Shown here piece by piece: positions 36,775 to 44,763 of a stretch of DNA of 64,000 nucleotides. The stretch is from Methylococcales bacterium. GTDB taxonomy: Bacteria > Pseudomonadota > Gammaproteobacteria > Methylococcales > Methylomonadaceae. The notes below the pieces were generated by a model, which ran no database searches, had not been told where the DNA came from, and saw only the letters and a list, made by a program, of their open reading frames with translations. The stretch lies in the NCBI GenBank assembly GCA_026398895.1, contig JAPLRZ010000037.1, positions 62,001-126,000 on the forward strand. Reading direction: 5' to 3'. Positions within the stretch are counted from its first letter, which is position 1. The number at the start of each line of letters is the position of its first letter. Made by a program: the position numbers and the translations under genes.

Positions 36775-36883
36775 TCCACGGTTAACTATAACACCTTGTT
36801 TAACAACTACCAGTCCTTAAAGAATTGGCAGTCGTAGTGTGGCAAGTATCGCCTAAAATAGGTCATTCAGAAAAACACCGTAT

Positions 36884-37630
36884 TTAAAACTTATAACCCC
36901 GATGCACGGCAACGATGCCTTGCGTCATGTTGAAGTATTCGCAACGTTCTAGCCCTGCGTTTTCCATCATGGCTTTGAGTTCATCTTGTTTGGGGTGCAT
37001 ACGAATGGATTCGGCTAGGTAGCGGTAGCTGTCTTCGTCTTTGGCAACGACTTTGCCGATTTTGGGTAGCAGTTTGAATGAGTAGAAGTCGTAGACTTTT
37101 TCGGTGATTTTGTCGATGGGGTGGGAGAATTCCAGCACGATGACGCGTCCACCTGGTTTTAATACGCGGTACATGGAGCGCAAAGCGGCATCTTTGTCGG
37201 TGACGTTGCGCAAGCCGAAGGCGATACAGACGCAATCGAAAGTGTTGTCGGCAAACGGTAGGCATTCGGCGTTGACTTGGGCATAGCGAATGTTGCCGAC
37301 TAAGCCTTTGTCGATGAGACGATTGCGTCCTGTGCGTAGCATTTCGGAGTTAATATCGGCTAGTACGACTTGTCCATTTTTACCCACACGCTGTTCAAAT
37401 AGGGTGGTTAAGTCGCCAGTGCCGCCTGCTAAATCCAGCACTTGTTCGCCTTGACGAACGTTGCTGAGTTGCACGGCAACGCGTTTCCATAAGCGGTGTA
37501 CGCCCATCGACATGAGGTCGTTCATGATGTCGTATTGTCCTGCGACGGAGTCAAATACGCCGCGCACCAATTTTACTTTGTCTTCGGTGGCGACTTCTTT
37601 AAAGCCAAAATGGGTGGTGTTTGTAGTCAT
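36884..37630 (-). CDS. ubiE: Ubiquinone/menaquinone biosynthesis C-methyltransferase UbiE
   Basis: The 248-residue methyltransferase shows the UbiE pattern: [29 protein letters not shown], the SAM site [25 protein letters not shown] and [12 protein letters not shown]. It methylates the benzoquinone ring (C2) in ubiquinone synthesis and, in other species, demethylmenaquinone. A longer frame exists, but the ATG at 37630 gives the standard N-terminus with an AGAGACA site. It follows DUF971 in the same operon, as is usual in gammaproteobacteria; the usual downstream ubiJ and ubiB are not present here. Confidence 0.93.
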   Translation of the reverse strand: MTTNTTHFGFKEVATEDKVKLVRGVFDSVAGQYDIMNDLMSMGVHRLWKRVAVQLSNVRQGEQVLDLAGGTGDLTTLFEQRVGKNGQVVLADINSEMLRTGRNRLIDKGLVGNIRYAQVNAECLPFADNTFDCVCIAFGLRNVTDKDAALRSMYRVLKPGGRVIVLEFSHPIDKITEKVYDFYSFKLLPKIGKVVAKDEDSYRYLAESIRMHPKQDELKAMMENAGLERCEYFNMTQGIVAVHRGYKF

Positions 37631-37644
37631 GATATGTCTCTGAA

Positions 37645-38028
37645 TTAGTGTGATATGTTGCGTTGATGCCCTGCATTTTGTAACTCTTGCAGGTAGTTTG
37701 TCCATAGTGTGCAGTAGTCATTACCCAATTGATAGAGTAAATCCCAAGTATAAATACCGCTGTTGTGTCCATCGGTGAACACGGGCGTGATGCCGTAATT
37801 GCCGACGGGTTTAATTTCGGTGATTCCAACGTTTTCTTTGCCGACTTGTAAGATTTCTTGTCCTGCACCATGCCCTAAGGCTTCGGCTGAGGGTGTGTAC
37901 ACCCGCAGGTATTCACAAGGCAGGTTGAAAATTTTGCCGTCATCAAAATGAATTTCAAGGCTGTTAGAAAGCTGGTGCAGAATGAGGTCAGTGGGTCTGC
38001 TATTACAAGGTTTATTGGTTAAGCGCAT
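37645..38028 (-). CDS. DUF971 protein (gamma-butyrobetaine hydroxylase N-terminal-like)
   Basis: The 127-residue protein matches DUF971: [71 protein letters not shown]. The domain resembles the zinc-ribbon-like N-terminus of gamma-butyrobetaine dioxygenase and is common between hslU and ubiE. Its function is not established. Here ubiE follows within 14 bases, but hslU has been moved about 3.7 kb upstream by inserted genes. The cation-efflux gene ends 4 bases before its start. Confidence 0.88.
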   Translation of the reverse strand: MRLTNKPCNSRPTDLILHQLSNSLEIHFDDGKIFNLPCEYLRVYTPSAEALGHGAGQEILQVGKENVGITEIKPVGNYGITPVFTDGHNSGIYTWDLLYQLGNDYCTLWTNYLQELQNAGHQRNISH

Positions 38029-38032
38029 AAGT

Positions 38033-38962
38033 TTAGTGTGCGTGTCGTTTGGGTGTCAGTGAACAAACATGATTGGTCTCGCCTTGTTCAATTTGCAAGG
38101 TGCAATGATGAATGGAAAAATCATGTTCTAGGGTGTGGGCAACTTTATCAATAAAAGCGTCATTAGGACACCCATTGGGCATAACTAAATGCACGGTGAG
38201 CGCGGTTTCAGTGGTGCTTAAGCCCCAAATATGTAAATCGTGGCAGTCGGTTACGCCATTCGTGTGGCGTAAATAGTCTTCAATTGCCGCGCCGTCTATG
38301 TTTTCAGGCACAGCACTGAGCGCGAGACGCATGGACTCACGCAATAAGCTCCATGTGCCGATGACGATGACGATGACAATTAATAAGGTAATCGCAGGAT
38401 CTAGCCAATAATAATCGTTGGTATAAAACATGGTTAAACCGACTATAACAACCGCTAGCGATACCGCCGCATCTGCCGCCATGTGCAGGTACGCACCACG
38501 AATATTCATGTCATGTTGACTGCCTTTAAGGAACAGTAACGCGGATATGCTATTAATAATAATACCAATACCCGCAATGGCTGATACAGTCAGACTTTCT
38601 ACTACAGGCGGCTGGTTAAAGCGTTCTATCGCTTCCCACGCAATCGCCCCACAAGCCACTAATAACAGCATAGCATTGGCAAGCGCGGCAAGTATCGATG
38701 TGCTACGCAAGCCGTAAGTATATCGTTTGCTGGGTTGTTTACGCGCTAACAGCACCGCACCACCTGCCAATATCAAACCCAATACGTCAGACAGGTTATG
38801 CCCAGCATCGGCGATTAAGGCGGTGGAGTTGGCAAGCAAGCCGTAGATAAACTCGATAATGACAAAGCCTGTATTTAAGACGATGGCAATGGCAAACGCC
38901 CGACCACTTTGAAGCGCGGGGCTGTGATGATGTGAATGGTCGTGTGAGTGGTGATGTGTCAT
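38033..38962 (-). CDS. Cation diffusion facilitator (CDF) metal efflux transporter
   Basis: The 309-residue protein starts with a histidine-rich segment (HHHSHDHSHHH) that can bind metal. Six membrane helices with the CDF metal site follow: ADAGHNLSD (helix 2, HxxxD) and HMAADAAVS (helix 5, HxxxD). A cytoplasmic C-terminal domain contains CHDLHIWGLS. Members exchange Zn2+, Co2+ or Ni2+ for protons; the HxxxD/HxxxD site suggests zinc (CzcD/ZitB-like). It is inserted between hslU and DUF971 and lies 4 bases from DUF971, so it likely shares that transcript. Confidence 0.92.
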   Translation of the reverse strand: MTHHHSHDHSHHHSPALQSGRAFAIAIVLNTGFVIIEFIYGLLANSTALIADAGHNLSDVLGLILAGGAVLLARKQPSKRYTYGLRSTSILAALANAMLLLVACGAIAWEAIERFNQPPVVESLTVSAIAGIGIIINSISALLFLKGSQHDMNIRGAYLHMAADAAVSLAVVIVGLTMFYTNDYYWLDPAITLLIVIVIVIGTWSLLRESMRLALSAVPENIDGAAIEDYLRHTNGVTDCHDLHIWGLSTTETALTVHLVMPNGCPNDAFIDKVAHTLEHDFSIHHCTLQIEQGETNHVCSLTPKRHAH

Positions 38963-39001
38963 ATATGTTTGTGGTGTAAAAAATATCGTTTGAGCCGCGC
39001 T

Positions 39002-39388
39002 CTAATTAGTTTCAATCGAAAACGGATTAAATAATTCTACGCCCACAATTTTAATAAAGTCATCCGTGTTTCGGCTCATTAAAGTTTGCTTCTGCACTAA
39101 TGCGGTGGCAGCAATAATGGCATCGGGTAGTTTTATTTTGTAGGTTTTACGAATTTGAATACAGCAGTCAGCAATCGTTTGATTCAAACTAATTTCTTCA
39201 AACAGTGACAACAAAGCACGCGCAGCAATAAGTGATTGTTCGGTATGTCCTTGCCAACCTAACACTTCAATGCGGGTAATGATTGAAATGGTACAGCCAG
39301 ATAGAATGCTTTTATCAACCGCAGCTTTGACAGATTCGGGTAATTGTTGATTCAGATAGTAAATGAGAATATTGGTATCGATAACCAT
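39002..39388 (-). CDS. PIN-domain toxin (VapC-like)
   Basis: The 128-residue PIN ribonuclease has the acidic residues expected for activity: Asp4 (MVIDTNILIYYL), Glu41 (TRIEVLGW), Asp89 (KLPDAIIAATA) and Asp109/110 (SRNTDDF). VapC toxins cleave tRNA or rRNA and are neutralised by a co-encoded antitoxin. The antitoxin-like gene ends only 3 bases upstream on the same strand, giving the standard order antitoxin then toxin. Part of the accessory block between hslU and DUF971. Confidence 0.88.
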   Translation of the reverse strand: MVIDTNILIYYLNQQLPESVKAAVDKSILSGCTISIITRIEVLGWQGHTEQSLIAARALLSLFEEISLNQTIADCCIQIRKTYKIKLPDAIIAATALVQKQTLMSRNTDDFIKIVGVELFNPFSIETN

Positions 39389-39391
39389 AAG

Positions 39392-39622
39392 CTATTCCCA
39401 TTCAGAACGCATTTGTGCAATATCTGCGTCAATTTGTTCAATACTATGCGATTTTTCAATACATCCCCACGCCTGTTGTAAAATTTCCCGCGCTCGTGTT
39501 GGCAAGTTTTGAGGTATAGAGTCAACCAAAGTAACAATAACTCTCACATTATCTTGTTCGGGTGCATCATCCAGCCAATCTAAATGACCTTGTTTATAAA
39601 TTGCGGCGTAACTTTTTAACAT
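39392..39622 (-). CDS. Putative antitoxin of the PIN toxin
   Basis: The 76-residue protein lies directly upstream of the PIN toxin (3-base gap). The N-terminus (YKQGHLDWLDDAPEQDNVRVIVTLVD) forms a short beta segment like some small antitoxins, and the C-terminal half is acidic and helical (EQIDADIAQMRSEWE), suited to wrapping a toxin. I do not recognise a named family. The antitoxin role comes from position and size. A ribosome-binding site AAGAGAA precedes the ATG. Confidence 0.65.
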   Translation of the reverse strand: MLKSYAAIYKQGHLDWLDDAPEQDNVRVIVTLVDSIPQNLPTRAREILQQAWGCIEKSHSIEQIDADIAQMRSEWE

Positions 39623-39648
39623 GGAAATTCTCTTCTAAAACAAGCTTG

Positions 39649-39723
39649 TGTTGTGGGTTGGGGTACGAACTGCAACAAATACACGAACCTGATAAATGTT
39701 GGGTTTCGTTCCCCAATCCAACA
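39649..39723. repeat. Imperfect palindromic repeat (GGGTTGGGG type)
   Basis: GTTGTGGGTTGGGGTACGAA at the left faces TTCGTTCCCCAATCCAACA at the right, with about 30 bases between. It resembles the GTAGGTTGGGTTGC family and fills the gap between the antitoxin and the nuclease-like gene. Confidence 0.55.
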
Positions 39724-39732
39724 TACGCGGTT

Positions 39733-40416
39733 TTACGGGTTATTCTTAGTAATAGCAATGCAGTTTGCATAATAAACTGGAATTCCATATTCTGGGTCTT
39801 CACCAGTATCAACTTTCTCTGAGAAAGTTGATACTTGGAACAATGTGGGAATGGAATGGCTGTCTATTTGTTTGTTAATCCATTCTGTTTTTTCAGTTGA
39901 CGTTGGGAATACAAGAAAGCAACCTCGACACTTGTTTTTACTTTGATTTAAATTAATAAATTGAAGTAGCCGTGTTATTTCTTTTTTAAATTCCGCACTA
40001 CTTGGGTCAAAACCTTTCAATTCAATAATCCAACATTCATTGGTATTTAAATTACCGCATCCAATATCATGAGTAACATAAATGTCAACCTTCCCTTTAC
40101 GATCTACTTTTTCTTTTGGAATTTTGTACGGAATTGTGGCGTTTTTATTATCTCTGAGTCGGTTTTTTGGTGATTGAAAATAATCAGAGATTCTAATACC
40201 ACCTAATAAAATGTCTCTACATATAAGATTAGTTTTTTCTTCTAACTTAATTTCCAATTTAAAACCATTAATATCATCAAATCCATCCGTTAAGGCATCT
40301 GCAACAAATACTGTTAGTAAGTATTCAGGTTTAATATGAAGAAGGTTTTTAGTGTATCGCCAGTGACGATTTACACCTTTTTTAATGCCGTCAATTATTC
40401 GTTCATTTATTTTCAT
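39733..40416 (-). CDS. Hypothetical protein with possible PD-(D/E)XK nuclease site
   Basis: The roughly 227-residue protein is not one I recognise. A central segment, GKVDIYVTHD ... ECWIIELKGFDP (about residues 107-140), has the D-x(n)-E-x-K spacing of PD-(D/E)XK nucleases, and EITRLLQFI follows as a possible active-site helix. It could be a restriction- or defence-type nuclease, but no methylase or partner is adjacent. I chose the ATG at 40416 after GTTGGGG rather than a TTG three codons earlier. It lies in the accessory block, beside the relic hslU tail and the MITE. Confidence 0.6.
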   Translation of the reverse strand: MKINERIIDGIKKGVNRHWRYTKNLLHIKPEYLLTVFVADALTDGFDDINGFKLEIKLEEKTNLICRDILLGGIRISDYFQSPKNRLRDNKNATIPYKIPKEKVDRKGKVDIYVTHDIGCGNLNTNECWIIELKGFDPSSAEFKKEITRLLQFINLNQSKNKCRGCFLVFPTSTEKTEWINKQIDSHSIPTLFQVSTFSEKVDTGEDPEYGIPVYYANCIAITKNNP

Positions 40417-40448
40417 AAACCCCAACCATTTACTTATTATATTTTATA

Positions 40449-40473
40449 GGCGGAATAGCTTGCGTATTCCGCC
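40449..40473. repeat. GGCGGAATA palindrome, copy 1
   Basis: GGCGGAATA (40449-40457) pairs perfectly with TATTCCGCC (40465-40473), followed by GAATGTTTTTTA. It belongs to the GGCGGAATAGC..GTATTCCGCC family; a second copy is at 40996-41020. It lies just after the relic hslU stop when read on the minus strand. Confidence 0.75.
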
Positions 40474-40482
40474 GAATGTTTT

Positions 40483-40518
40483 TTACAAAATATATCTATT
40501 TAAATCTTCATCCTATGC
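40483..40518 (-). pseudogene. Relic of a second hslU 3' end
   Basis: Read on the minus strand, this stretch gives A-stop-D-E-D-L-N-R-Y-I-L-stop. The true hslU ends [11 protein letters not shown]-stop, a strongly conserved HslU C-terminus. Most codons differ at synonymous positions (for example GAT GAA GAT TTA against GAC GAG GAT TTG), so it looks like a diverged homologous copy, not a recent duplicate. One codon has become TAG. No similarity to the rest of hslU is visible upstream of it. Confidence 0.65.
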
Positions 40519-40548
40519 CCTATTTCATATTGACTTGACTAAATTTTG

Positions 40549-40700
40549 GGCTCTTCCCGATTTCGCGGGGTAGACACTATATGCGGTCTATTAGAAGTTA
40601 CGAATATATAAATAAACACCATAAAATCAATGACTAAACGAAACACACCCTATATTCACACACTACATTTAGTACTTACCCCGCGAAATCGGGAAGAGCC
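40549..40700. mobile_element. ISL3-type MITE (152 bp)
   Basis: Perfect 24-bp terminal inverted repeats start GGCTCTTCCCGATTTC (40549-40572) and end with the complement at 40677-40700. They enclose about 100 AT-rich bases with no open reading frame. The element is flanked by an exact 8-bp direct repeat AAATTTTG (40541-40548 and 40701-40708). Ends beginning GGCTCTTC and 8-bp AT-rich target duplications are characteristic of the ISL3 family, so a full-length ISL3 transposase elsewhere probably mobilised it. Confidence 0.9.
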
Positions 40701-40768
40701 AAATTTTGCATGGCGTTTTTTTGCTTTTTTAGTAAAAAACCCTTAAGTTACGTTGTCGCTAACCCGAC

Positions 40769-40951
40769 CTATGCACTATTTTTTTGATAATTTTTTTGGT
40801 CTGGAAGAAGTTCAATTGGAGGGTTAATGTTACGTTCGCGGTAAATTTGAGGGTCAAGAGGTATATCAATGCCACCAATATCAATGACCTGAACACTATA
40901 TATTGTTCCGTCCTCTAAACGCTGAACATATAAACCTGTGTAGCTACTCAT
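40769..40951 (-). CDS. Small hypothetical protein
   Basis: A 60-residue frame starts at an ATG (40951) preceded by AGAGAGAA at a good distance and encodes MSSYTGLYVQRLEDGTIYSV ... IDIPLDPQIYRERNINPP. A longer frame upstream lacks a ribosome-binding site. I know no family. It lies between the MITE and the second PIN-toxin gene in the accessory block and could be a remnant or a genuine small gene. Confidence 0.5.
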   Translation of the reverse strand: MSSYTGLYVQRLEDGTIYSVQVIDIGGIDIPLDPQIYRERNINPPIELLPDQKNYQKNSA

Positions 40952-40995
40952 ATAATTCTCTCTGTTCTGTGATTTTTTATCGTTCCAACCCATAA

Positions 40996-41020
40996 GGCGG
41001 AATAGCTTATGTATTCCTCC
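40996..41020. repeat. GGCGGAATA palindrome, copy 2
   Basis: GGCGGAATA (40996-41004) and TATTCCTCC (41012-41020) form the same hairpin as at 40449-40473 with one mismatch, again followed by a TGTTTTTTA-like stretch. On the minus strand it directly follows the stop codon of the second PIN toxin. Confidence 0.7.
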
Positions 41021-41029
41021 GACTGTTTT

Positions 41030-41422
41030 TTATAAAAAACTAACACTAGGCGCAATACCTTGTTGAATAGCTTTTTTACAAAAACGCTCATCAAAAGTAT
41101 AAAAAGGCAGTGATTTTGTGTGTGCTAAATGGATAGCATCAGCAAAATCAGCTCCTAGACGATACCAACAAATAGCATCGATTAATTCCTCTTCATTTTC
41201 ACAAAGTATTTTAGTTTTTTGTAATAACAGGCTAAAGAAATTGGCGATTTCTTCAATGGACTGTTTATAACGTGAACGCAATACCCATTCCATTTCTAAT
41301 TGTACCGTTCGACTAATAAAAAACTGGTGTTCTGTTAATAAGGCAATGACTTTTTGATAATGCACTTCATCATCACGCATAGCAAGCCGAATCATGATGT
41401 TGGTATCAACAGCAATTAGCAC
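41030..41422 (-). CDS. PIN-domain toxin (VapC-like), second pair
   Basis: The 130-residue PIN protein has Asp6 (MLIAVDTNIMIRL), Glu43 (QLEMEWVLRS), Asp95 (GADFADAIHLA) and Asp111 (YTFDERF), the residues of an active RNase site. It follows its antitoxin gene by 3 bases. Pattern and length match VapC toxins paired with AbrB-type antitoxins. It differs clearly from the PIN toxin at 39002, so the two pairs were acquired independently. Confidence 0.88.
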   Translation of the reverse strand: MLIAVDTNIMIRLAMRDDEVHYQKVIALLTEHQFFISRTVQLEMEWVLRSRYKQSIEEIANFFSLLLQKTKILCENEEELIDAICWYRLGADFADAIHLAHTKSLPFYTFDERFCKKAIQQGIAPSVSFL

Positions 41423-41425
41423 AAT

Positions 41426-41668
41426 TTATTCCTCAGTTAAATTAACTGGCTCACATAGTGTTTCAGTATCTAGTTTTATTTTATTATGTTTAAAGAATCC
41501 GCCTAAATCGCTAACATCATCGGTTTTTTGATAATGGGCTGGACGTAAAATAACAGTATCACCCAAGCAAATTAAAGTCAGTTCTTTATTATTCTGCCAT
41601 GTACTCATTTTTAATATGTCACTGGGTAAGGTGATTTGCCCTTGTGGTGATATAGAAACGGTGGTCAT
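41426..41668 (-). CDS. AbrB/MazE-type antitoxin
   Basis: The 80-residue protein begins TTVSISPQGQITLPSDILK, the swapped-hairpin AbrB DNA-binding signature, and ends with an acidic toxin-binding tail. The ATG at 41668 follows GGGAGAA. The longer frame upstream runs through a palindromic repeat and is not real coding sequence. It pairs with the PIN toxin 3 bases downstream and probably represses the operon with it. Confidence 0.85.
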   Translation of the reverse strand: MTTVSISPQGQITLPSDILKMSTWQNNKELTLICLGDTVILRPAHYQKTDDVSDLGGFFKHNKIKLDTETLCEPVNLTEE

Positions 41669-41689
41669 TTTATTATTCTCCCGTTTTTC

Positions 41690-41708
41690 GGGTGGGCATT
41701 GCCCACCC
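41690..41708. repeat. GGGTGGGCATTGCCCACCC palindrome
   Basis: GGGTGGGCA and TGCCCACCC pair around a single base, just after the hslU stop codon and before the antitoxin gene. This palindrome is a common intergenic repeat in several bacterial groups and may also act as an hslU transcript end. Confidence 0.75.
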
Positions 41709-41715
41709 CGCATTT

Positions 41716-43041
41716 TTACAAAATATAACGACTCAAATCCTCGTCTTCGGCAAATTCGGTTAAATGTCCATCGACATACGCTTCATCAATAATGATGGTT
41801 TTATTCACTAAATCAGGTGCGTTGAAGGAAATTTCTTCTAACAGGCGTTCTAGCATGGTGTGTAAGCGTCTTGCACCTATATTTTCAGTCGTTTCGTTGA
41901 CTTGAAAACCCAGTTCAGCGATGCGCTTTATGCCGCTTTCAGCGAAAGTAAGCGATACGCCTTCGGTGGCTAGTAGGGCTTCGTATTGTTCAGTGAGTGA
42001 GGCATTCGGCTCAGTTAGAATGCGGACAAAATCATCGGCGGTTAGGGCGTTGAGTTCTACGCGAATGGGGAAACGCCCTTGTAATTCGGGGATTAAATCC
42101 GAGGGTTTGCTGACATGAAACGCGCCTGAGGCGATAAATAAAATGTGGTCGGTTTTGATTGTGCCGTATTTGGTGCTGACCGTGCTGCCTTCGACTAAGG
42201 GCAATAAGTCACGTTGTACGCCTTCACGCGAGACTTCGCCGCCGCCACCGCCCATTTCTGAACGTTTACAGATTTTGTCGATTTCATCTAAAAACACGAT
42301 ACCGTTTTGTTCGACCGCTTCAACAGCACGCAAACGGATTTCTTCTTCGTTGACCAGCTTTTCTGCTTCTTCCTCTTGCAGGGTTTGCAGAGCTTTTTTG
42401 ACAGTCATTTTGCGTGAACGCATCTTGCCAGAACCCATACTTTGAAACATACTTTGCAATTGGCTGGTCATTTCTTCCATACCTGGAGGTGCCATAATTT
42501 CTACGCCCATCGGGGCAACGTGGACATCGATTTCTATTTCTTTGTTATCCAAATCGCCTTCGCGTAGTTTTTTACGCATTTTTTGCCGTGTAGAGGCTTC
42601 GGTATCGGATAACATTCCGCCATCGGCTCTGGGCAGTAAAATATCTAACACGCGTTCTTCAGCAGTATCAAAGGCTTTGTGCTGCATTTTCTCCATTTCA
42701 GCAACGCGGGTCATTTTGACAGCGGTATCAACTAAATCACGGATGATGGAATCAACATCACGACCGACATAACCGACTTCGGTAAATTTGGTGGCTTCTA
42801 TTTTAATGAACGGCGCGTTGGCTAAACGGGCAAGGCGACGAGCGATTTCGGTTTTACCAACACCTGTAGGACCTATCATAAGAATGTTTTTAGGAGTAAT
42901 TTCATCGCGTAAAGCAATGTCTACTTGTTGTCTACGCCAGCGGTTGCGTAGCGCAATAGCTACCGCACGTTTGGCGTTGGCTTGACCAATAATGTGTTTG
43001 TCCAACTCACTTACGATTTCTTTCGGGGTCATTTGGGTCAT
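41716..43041 (-). CDS. hslU: HslU ATPase of the HslVU protease
   Basis: The 441-residue AAA+ protein has [17 protein letters not shown], Walker [10 protein letters not shown] (57-65), the pore motif GYVGRDV, Walker [13 protein letters not shown] and the conserved C-terminus [10 protein letters not shown], which inserts into HslV. It unfolds substrates for the HslV peptidase. It follows hslV by 4 bases. In gammaproteobacteria DUF971 and ubiE usually come next; here accessory genes intervene. Confidence 0.97.
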   Translation of the reverse strand: MTQMTPKEIVSELDKHIIGQANAKRAVAIALRNRWRRQQVDIALRDEITPKNILMIGPTGVGKTEIARRLARLANAPFIKIEATKFTEVGYVGRDVDSIIRDLVDTAVKMTRVAEMEKMQHKAFDTAEERVLDILLPRADGGMLSDTEASTRQKMRKKLREGDLDNKEIEIDVHVAPMGVEIMAPPGMEEMTSQLQSMFQSMGSGKMRSRKMTVKKALQTLQEEEAEKLVNEEEIRLRAVEAVEQNGIVFLDEIDKICKRSEMGGGGGEVSREGVQRDLLPLVEGSTVSTKYGTIKTDHILFIASGAFHVSKPSDLIPELQGRFPIRVELNALTADDFVRILTEPNASLTEQYEALLATEGVSLTFAESGIKRIAELGFQVNETTENIGARRLHTMLERLLEEISFNAPDLVNKTIIIDEAYVDGHLTEFAEDEDLSRYIL

Positions 43042-43045
43042 GATT

Positions 43046-43615
43046 TTACTCGTTAGGTTCTGCGTCTAGTTCTGTGTCCAACTCTGCGTCTAGTTCTTCT
43101 ATACGCAAATTGTGATTGGTATAAATACAAGTATCAGCAGCAATATTGAGTGAGCGTTCGACAATTTCTCGCGCACTTAGATTGGTATTTTCCAATAAAG
43201 CACGCGCCGCTGCTTGGGCATACATACCGCCTGAACCAATCGCCAGTAAATTATATTCGGGTTCAATGATGTCACCAGAACCTGAAATAATCAGCGAAGT
43301 CTTGGCATCGGCAATGATAAGCAAGGCTTCAAGCTTGCGTAAAGCACGGTCTGTACGCCATTCTTTTGCCATTGCAACAGCGGCTTTGGTTAAATTACCG
43401 TTACTTTTTTCTATTTTGGCATCAAAGAGTTCAAATAGCATGAACGCATCGGCTGTCGCACCTGCAAACCCCGCAATGATTTTCCCGTGATATAATCTGC
43501 GCACTTTGCGGGCGTTGCTTTTCATCACTGTATTGCCTAAGGTGACTTGACCATCACCGCCGATGACAACTTTGCCCGCTCTACGAACAGAAAGTATGGT
43601 TGTTCCTCTAAACAC
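43046..43615 (-). CDS. hslV: HslV threonine peptidase
   Basis: The 189-residue protein contains [10 protein letters not shown] with the catalytic N-terminal threonine exposed after processing, [36 protein letters not shown] and the sodium-binding [10 protein letters not shown]. It starts at a GTG with the threonine only four codons in. The C-terminus has an unusual extra acidic repeat ([17 protein letters not shown]). HslV forms the proteolytic core with HslU, which follows after 4 bases. Confidence 0.95.
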   Translation of the reverse strand: MFRGTTILSVRRAGKVVIGGDGQVTLGNTVMKSNARKVRRLYHGKIIAGFAGATADAFMLFELFDAKIEKSNGNLTKAAVAMAKEWRTDRALRKLEALLIIADAKTSLIISGSGDIIEPEYNLLAIGSGGMYAQAAARALLENTNLSAREIVERSLNIAADTCIYTNHNLRIEELDAELDTELDAEPNE

Positions 43616-44028
43616 GTTGAATACATCCTAAAATTACGATTGTGTGGGTTAATTTTACATGGTATACCGTTAAAATGTGGGAAAATGTTGAATTCAACTA
43701 CGGTTATTGCTTTTTATGCTACCCTATCGAGCCAAACTTTAAATGTTAAGTTGAAAAAGCAATGATTTCCTATGTGTTTGATATTAATGATTAATATAAT
43801 CAAGCAAGCGATTATTTTACTAGCTATCTATAATAGTGCATTTAAAAATACATTGTTATTGCTTATGTGTTTTGAAAGTAGTCTTTTTAAAAATAGCCAA
43901 CATTTGCCTAGAATGACTGAATTGATGTAATTTTGTCACAGAAATTCGCGTAGAGTTTTATTAGGCAATAGGCTTGTAAAATGATAACTTAAAGCTATTC
44001 TCTAACCCTGATATTAAAAAATTATTAT
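43616..44028. promoter_or_regulatory. Divergent AT-rich intergenic region with a candidate promoter
   Basis: About 410 bases separate hslV (leftward) from the signalling cluster (rightward). I see no credible gene. A candidate promoter for the cluster is TTGTCA (43933-43938) and TTTTAT (43956-43961) with a 17-base spacer, about 70 bases before the first ATG. A heat-shock-type promoter for hslV would be expected here but I could not identify one with confidence. Confidence 0.35.
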
Positions 44029-44763
44029 ATGAGTAATAATACCCATTTGGTTACTTGTGATGACGCTGATGTTCCTGAGAAATCAGAAGTAGAAGGGCAT
44101 TTCTCCCTAAAAAATACAGGTATCCTTTGGGGTAGTGCGGAAGTTTTGCAACCTAACGAAAGCCTAGAAAAACTGGTGTTTCTGATTGCTAAAAAACCCA
44201 AGCAACTCACTAATCATGTGCAGCGAATATCTTACTGTTTTCAAAAAAATCTAAACAAACAGCTTTTTGCTGCTATTGTCGATTTTTTGATTGTTTTAAA
44301 TCGGCAAGGTCAGCCCATTAGTTGGCGCGTCGTATTAGGCGCGAAATCTCGACTGACCACAGAACAATTTAAAGAACTCAAAATCTATTTGAAAGGTAAA
44401 TACACGGATATTAATCTACTGTCGGGGAATCAATACTCGATTTTTAGTAAAGGACTGGTTGGTGTTAATAAAATGATTCAGCAAATTGAAAAGGAAGAAA
44501 AACAGGATGATCCTTTAATCATCGCGCTTGATCATATTGAATATAGCCAATTGGATGAGGCAAAAAAAGTGCTTGAGGAGGCTATTTTAGTGCAGCCAGC
44601 AAGACAAGATTTGCGTCAGGAGTTATGTGACCTTTACAAACTGACAGGTGATTCAAGTGGGTTTCATCAAATAATGGCTAAATTAACTCGGTTGGGCGTG
44701 GGCATGACGGATGACTGGAATCAATTAAATAATTATTTTAAAGGGCAGAACAACAATGGATAA
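44029..44763 (+). CDS. Hypothetical protein with TPR/FimV-like C-terminus, first gene of the signalling cluster
   Basis: The 244-residue soluble protein has an N-terminal half I do not recognise. The C-terminal segment (about 160-240) reads like TPR/FimV-C repeats: DPLIIALDHIEYSQLDEAKK, LEEAILVQPARQDLRQELC, DLYKLTGDSSGFHQIMAKL. FimV-type repeats are used as scaffolds in polar and pilus-related signalling. It overlaps the next gene by 8 bases, which starts the cluster of GTPase and roadblock proteins. Confidence 0.7.
   Translation: MSNNTHLVTCDDADVPEKSEVEGHFSLKNTGILWGSAEVLQPNESLEKLVFLIAKKPKQLTNHVQRISYCFQKNLNKQLFAAIVDFLIVLNRQGQPISWRVVLGAKSRLTTEQFKELKIYLKGKYTDINLLSGNQYSIFSKGLVGVNKMIQQIEKEEKQDDPLIIALDHIEYSQLDEAKKVLEEAILVQPARQDLRQELCDLYKLTGDSSGFHQIMAKLTRLGVGMTDDWNQLNNYFKGQNNNG

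Noticed and set aside
41669-41713. Longer antitoxin beginning MRGGQCPPEK
   Set aside because: The extra residues are encoded by the GGGTGGGCA palindrome; the ATG at 41668 has a proper ribosome-binding site and matches the AbrB start.
43616-43765. Open frame 43547-43765 on the plus strand across the hslV start
   Set aside because: It overlaps hslV in antisense, shows no domain and has no ribosome-binding site.
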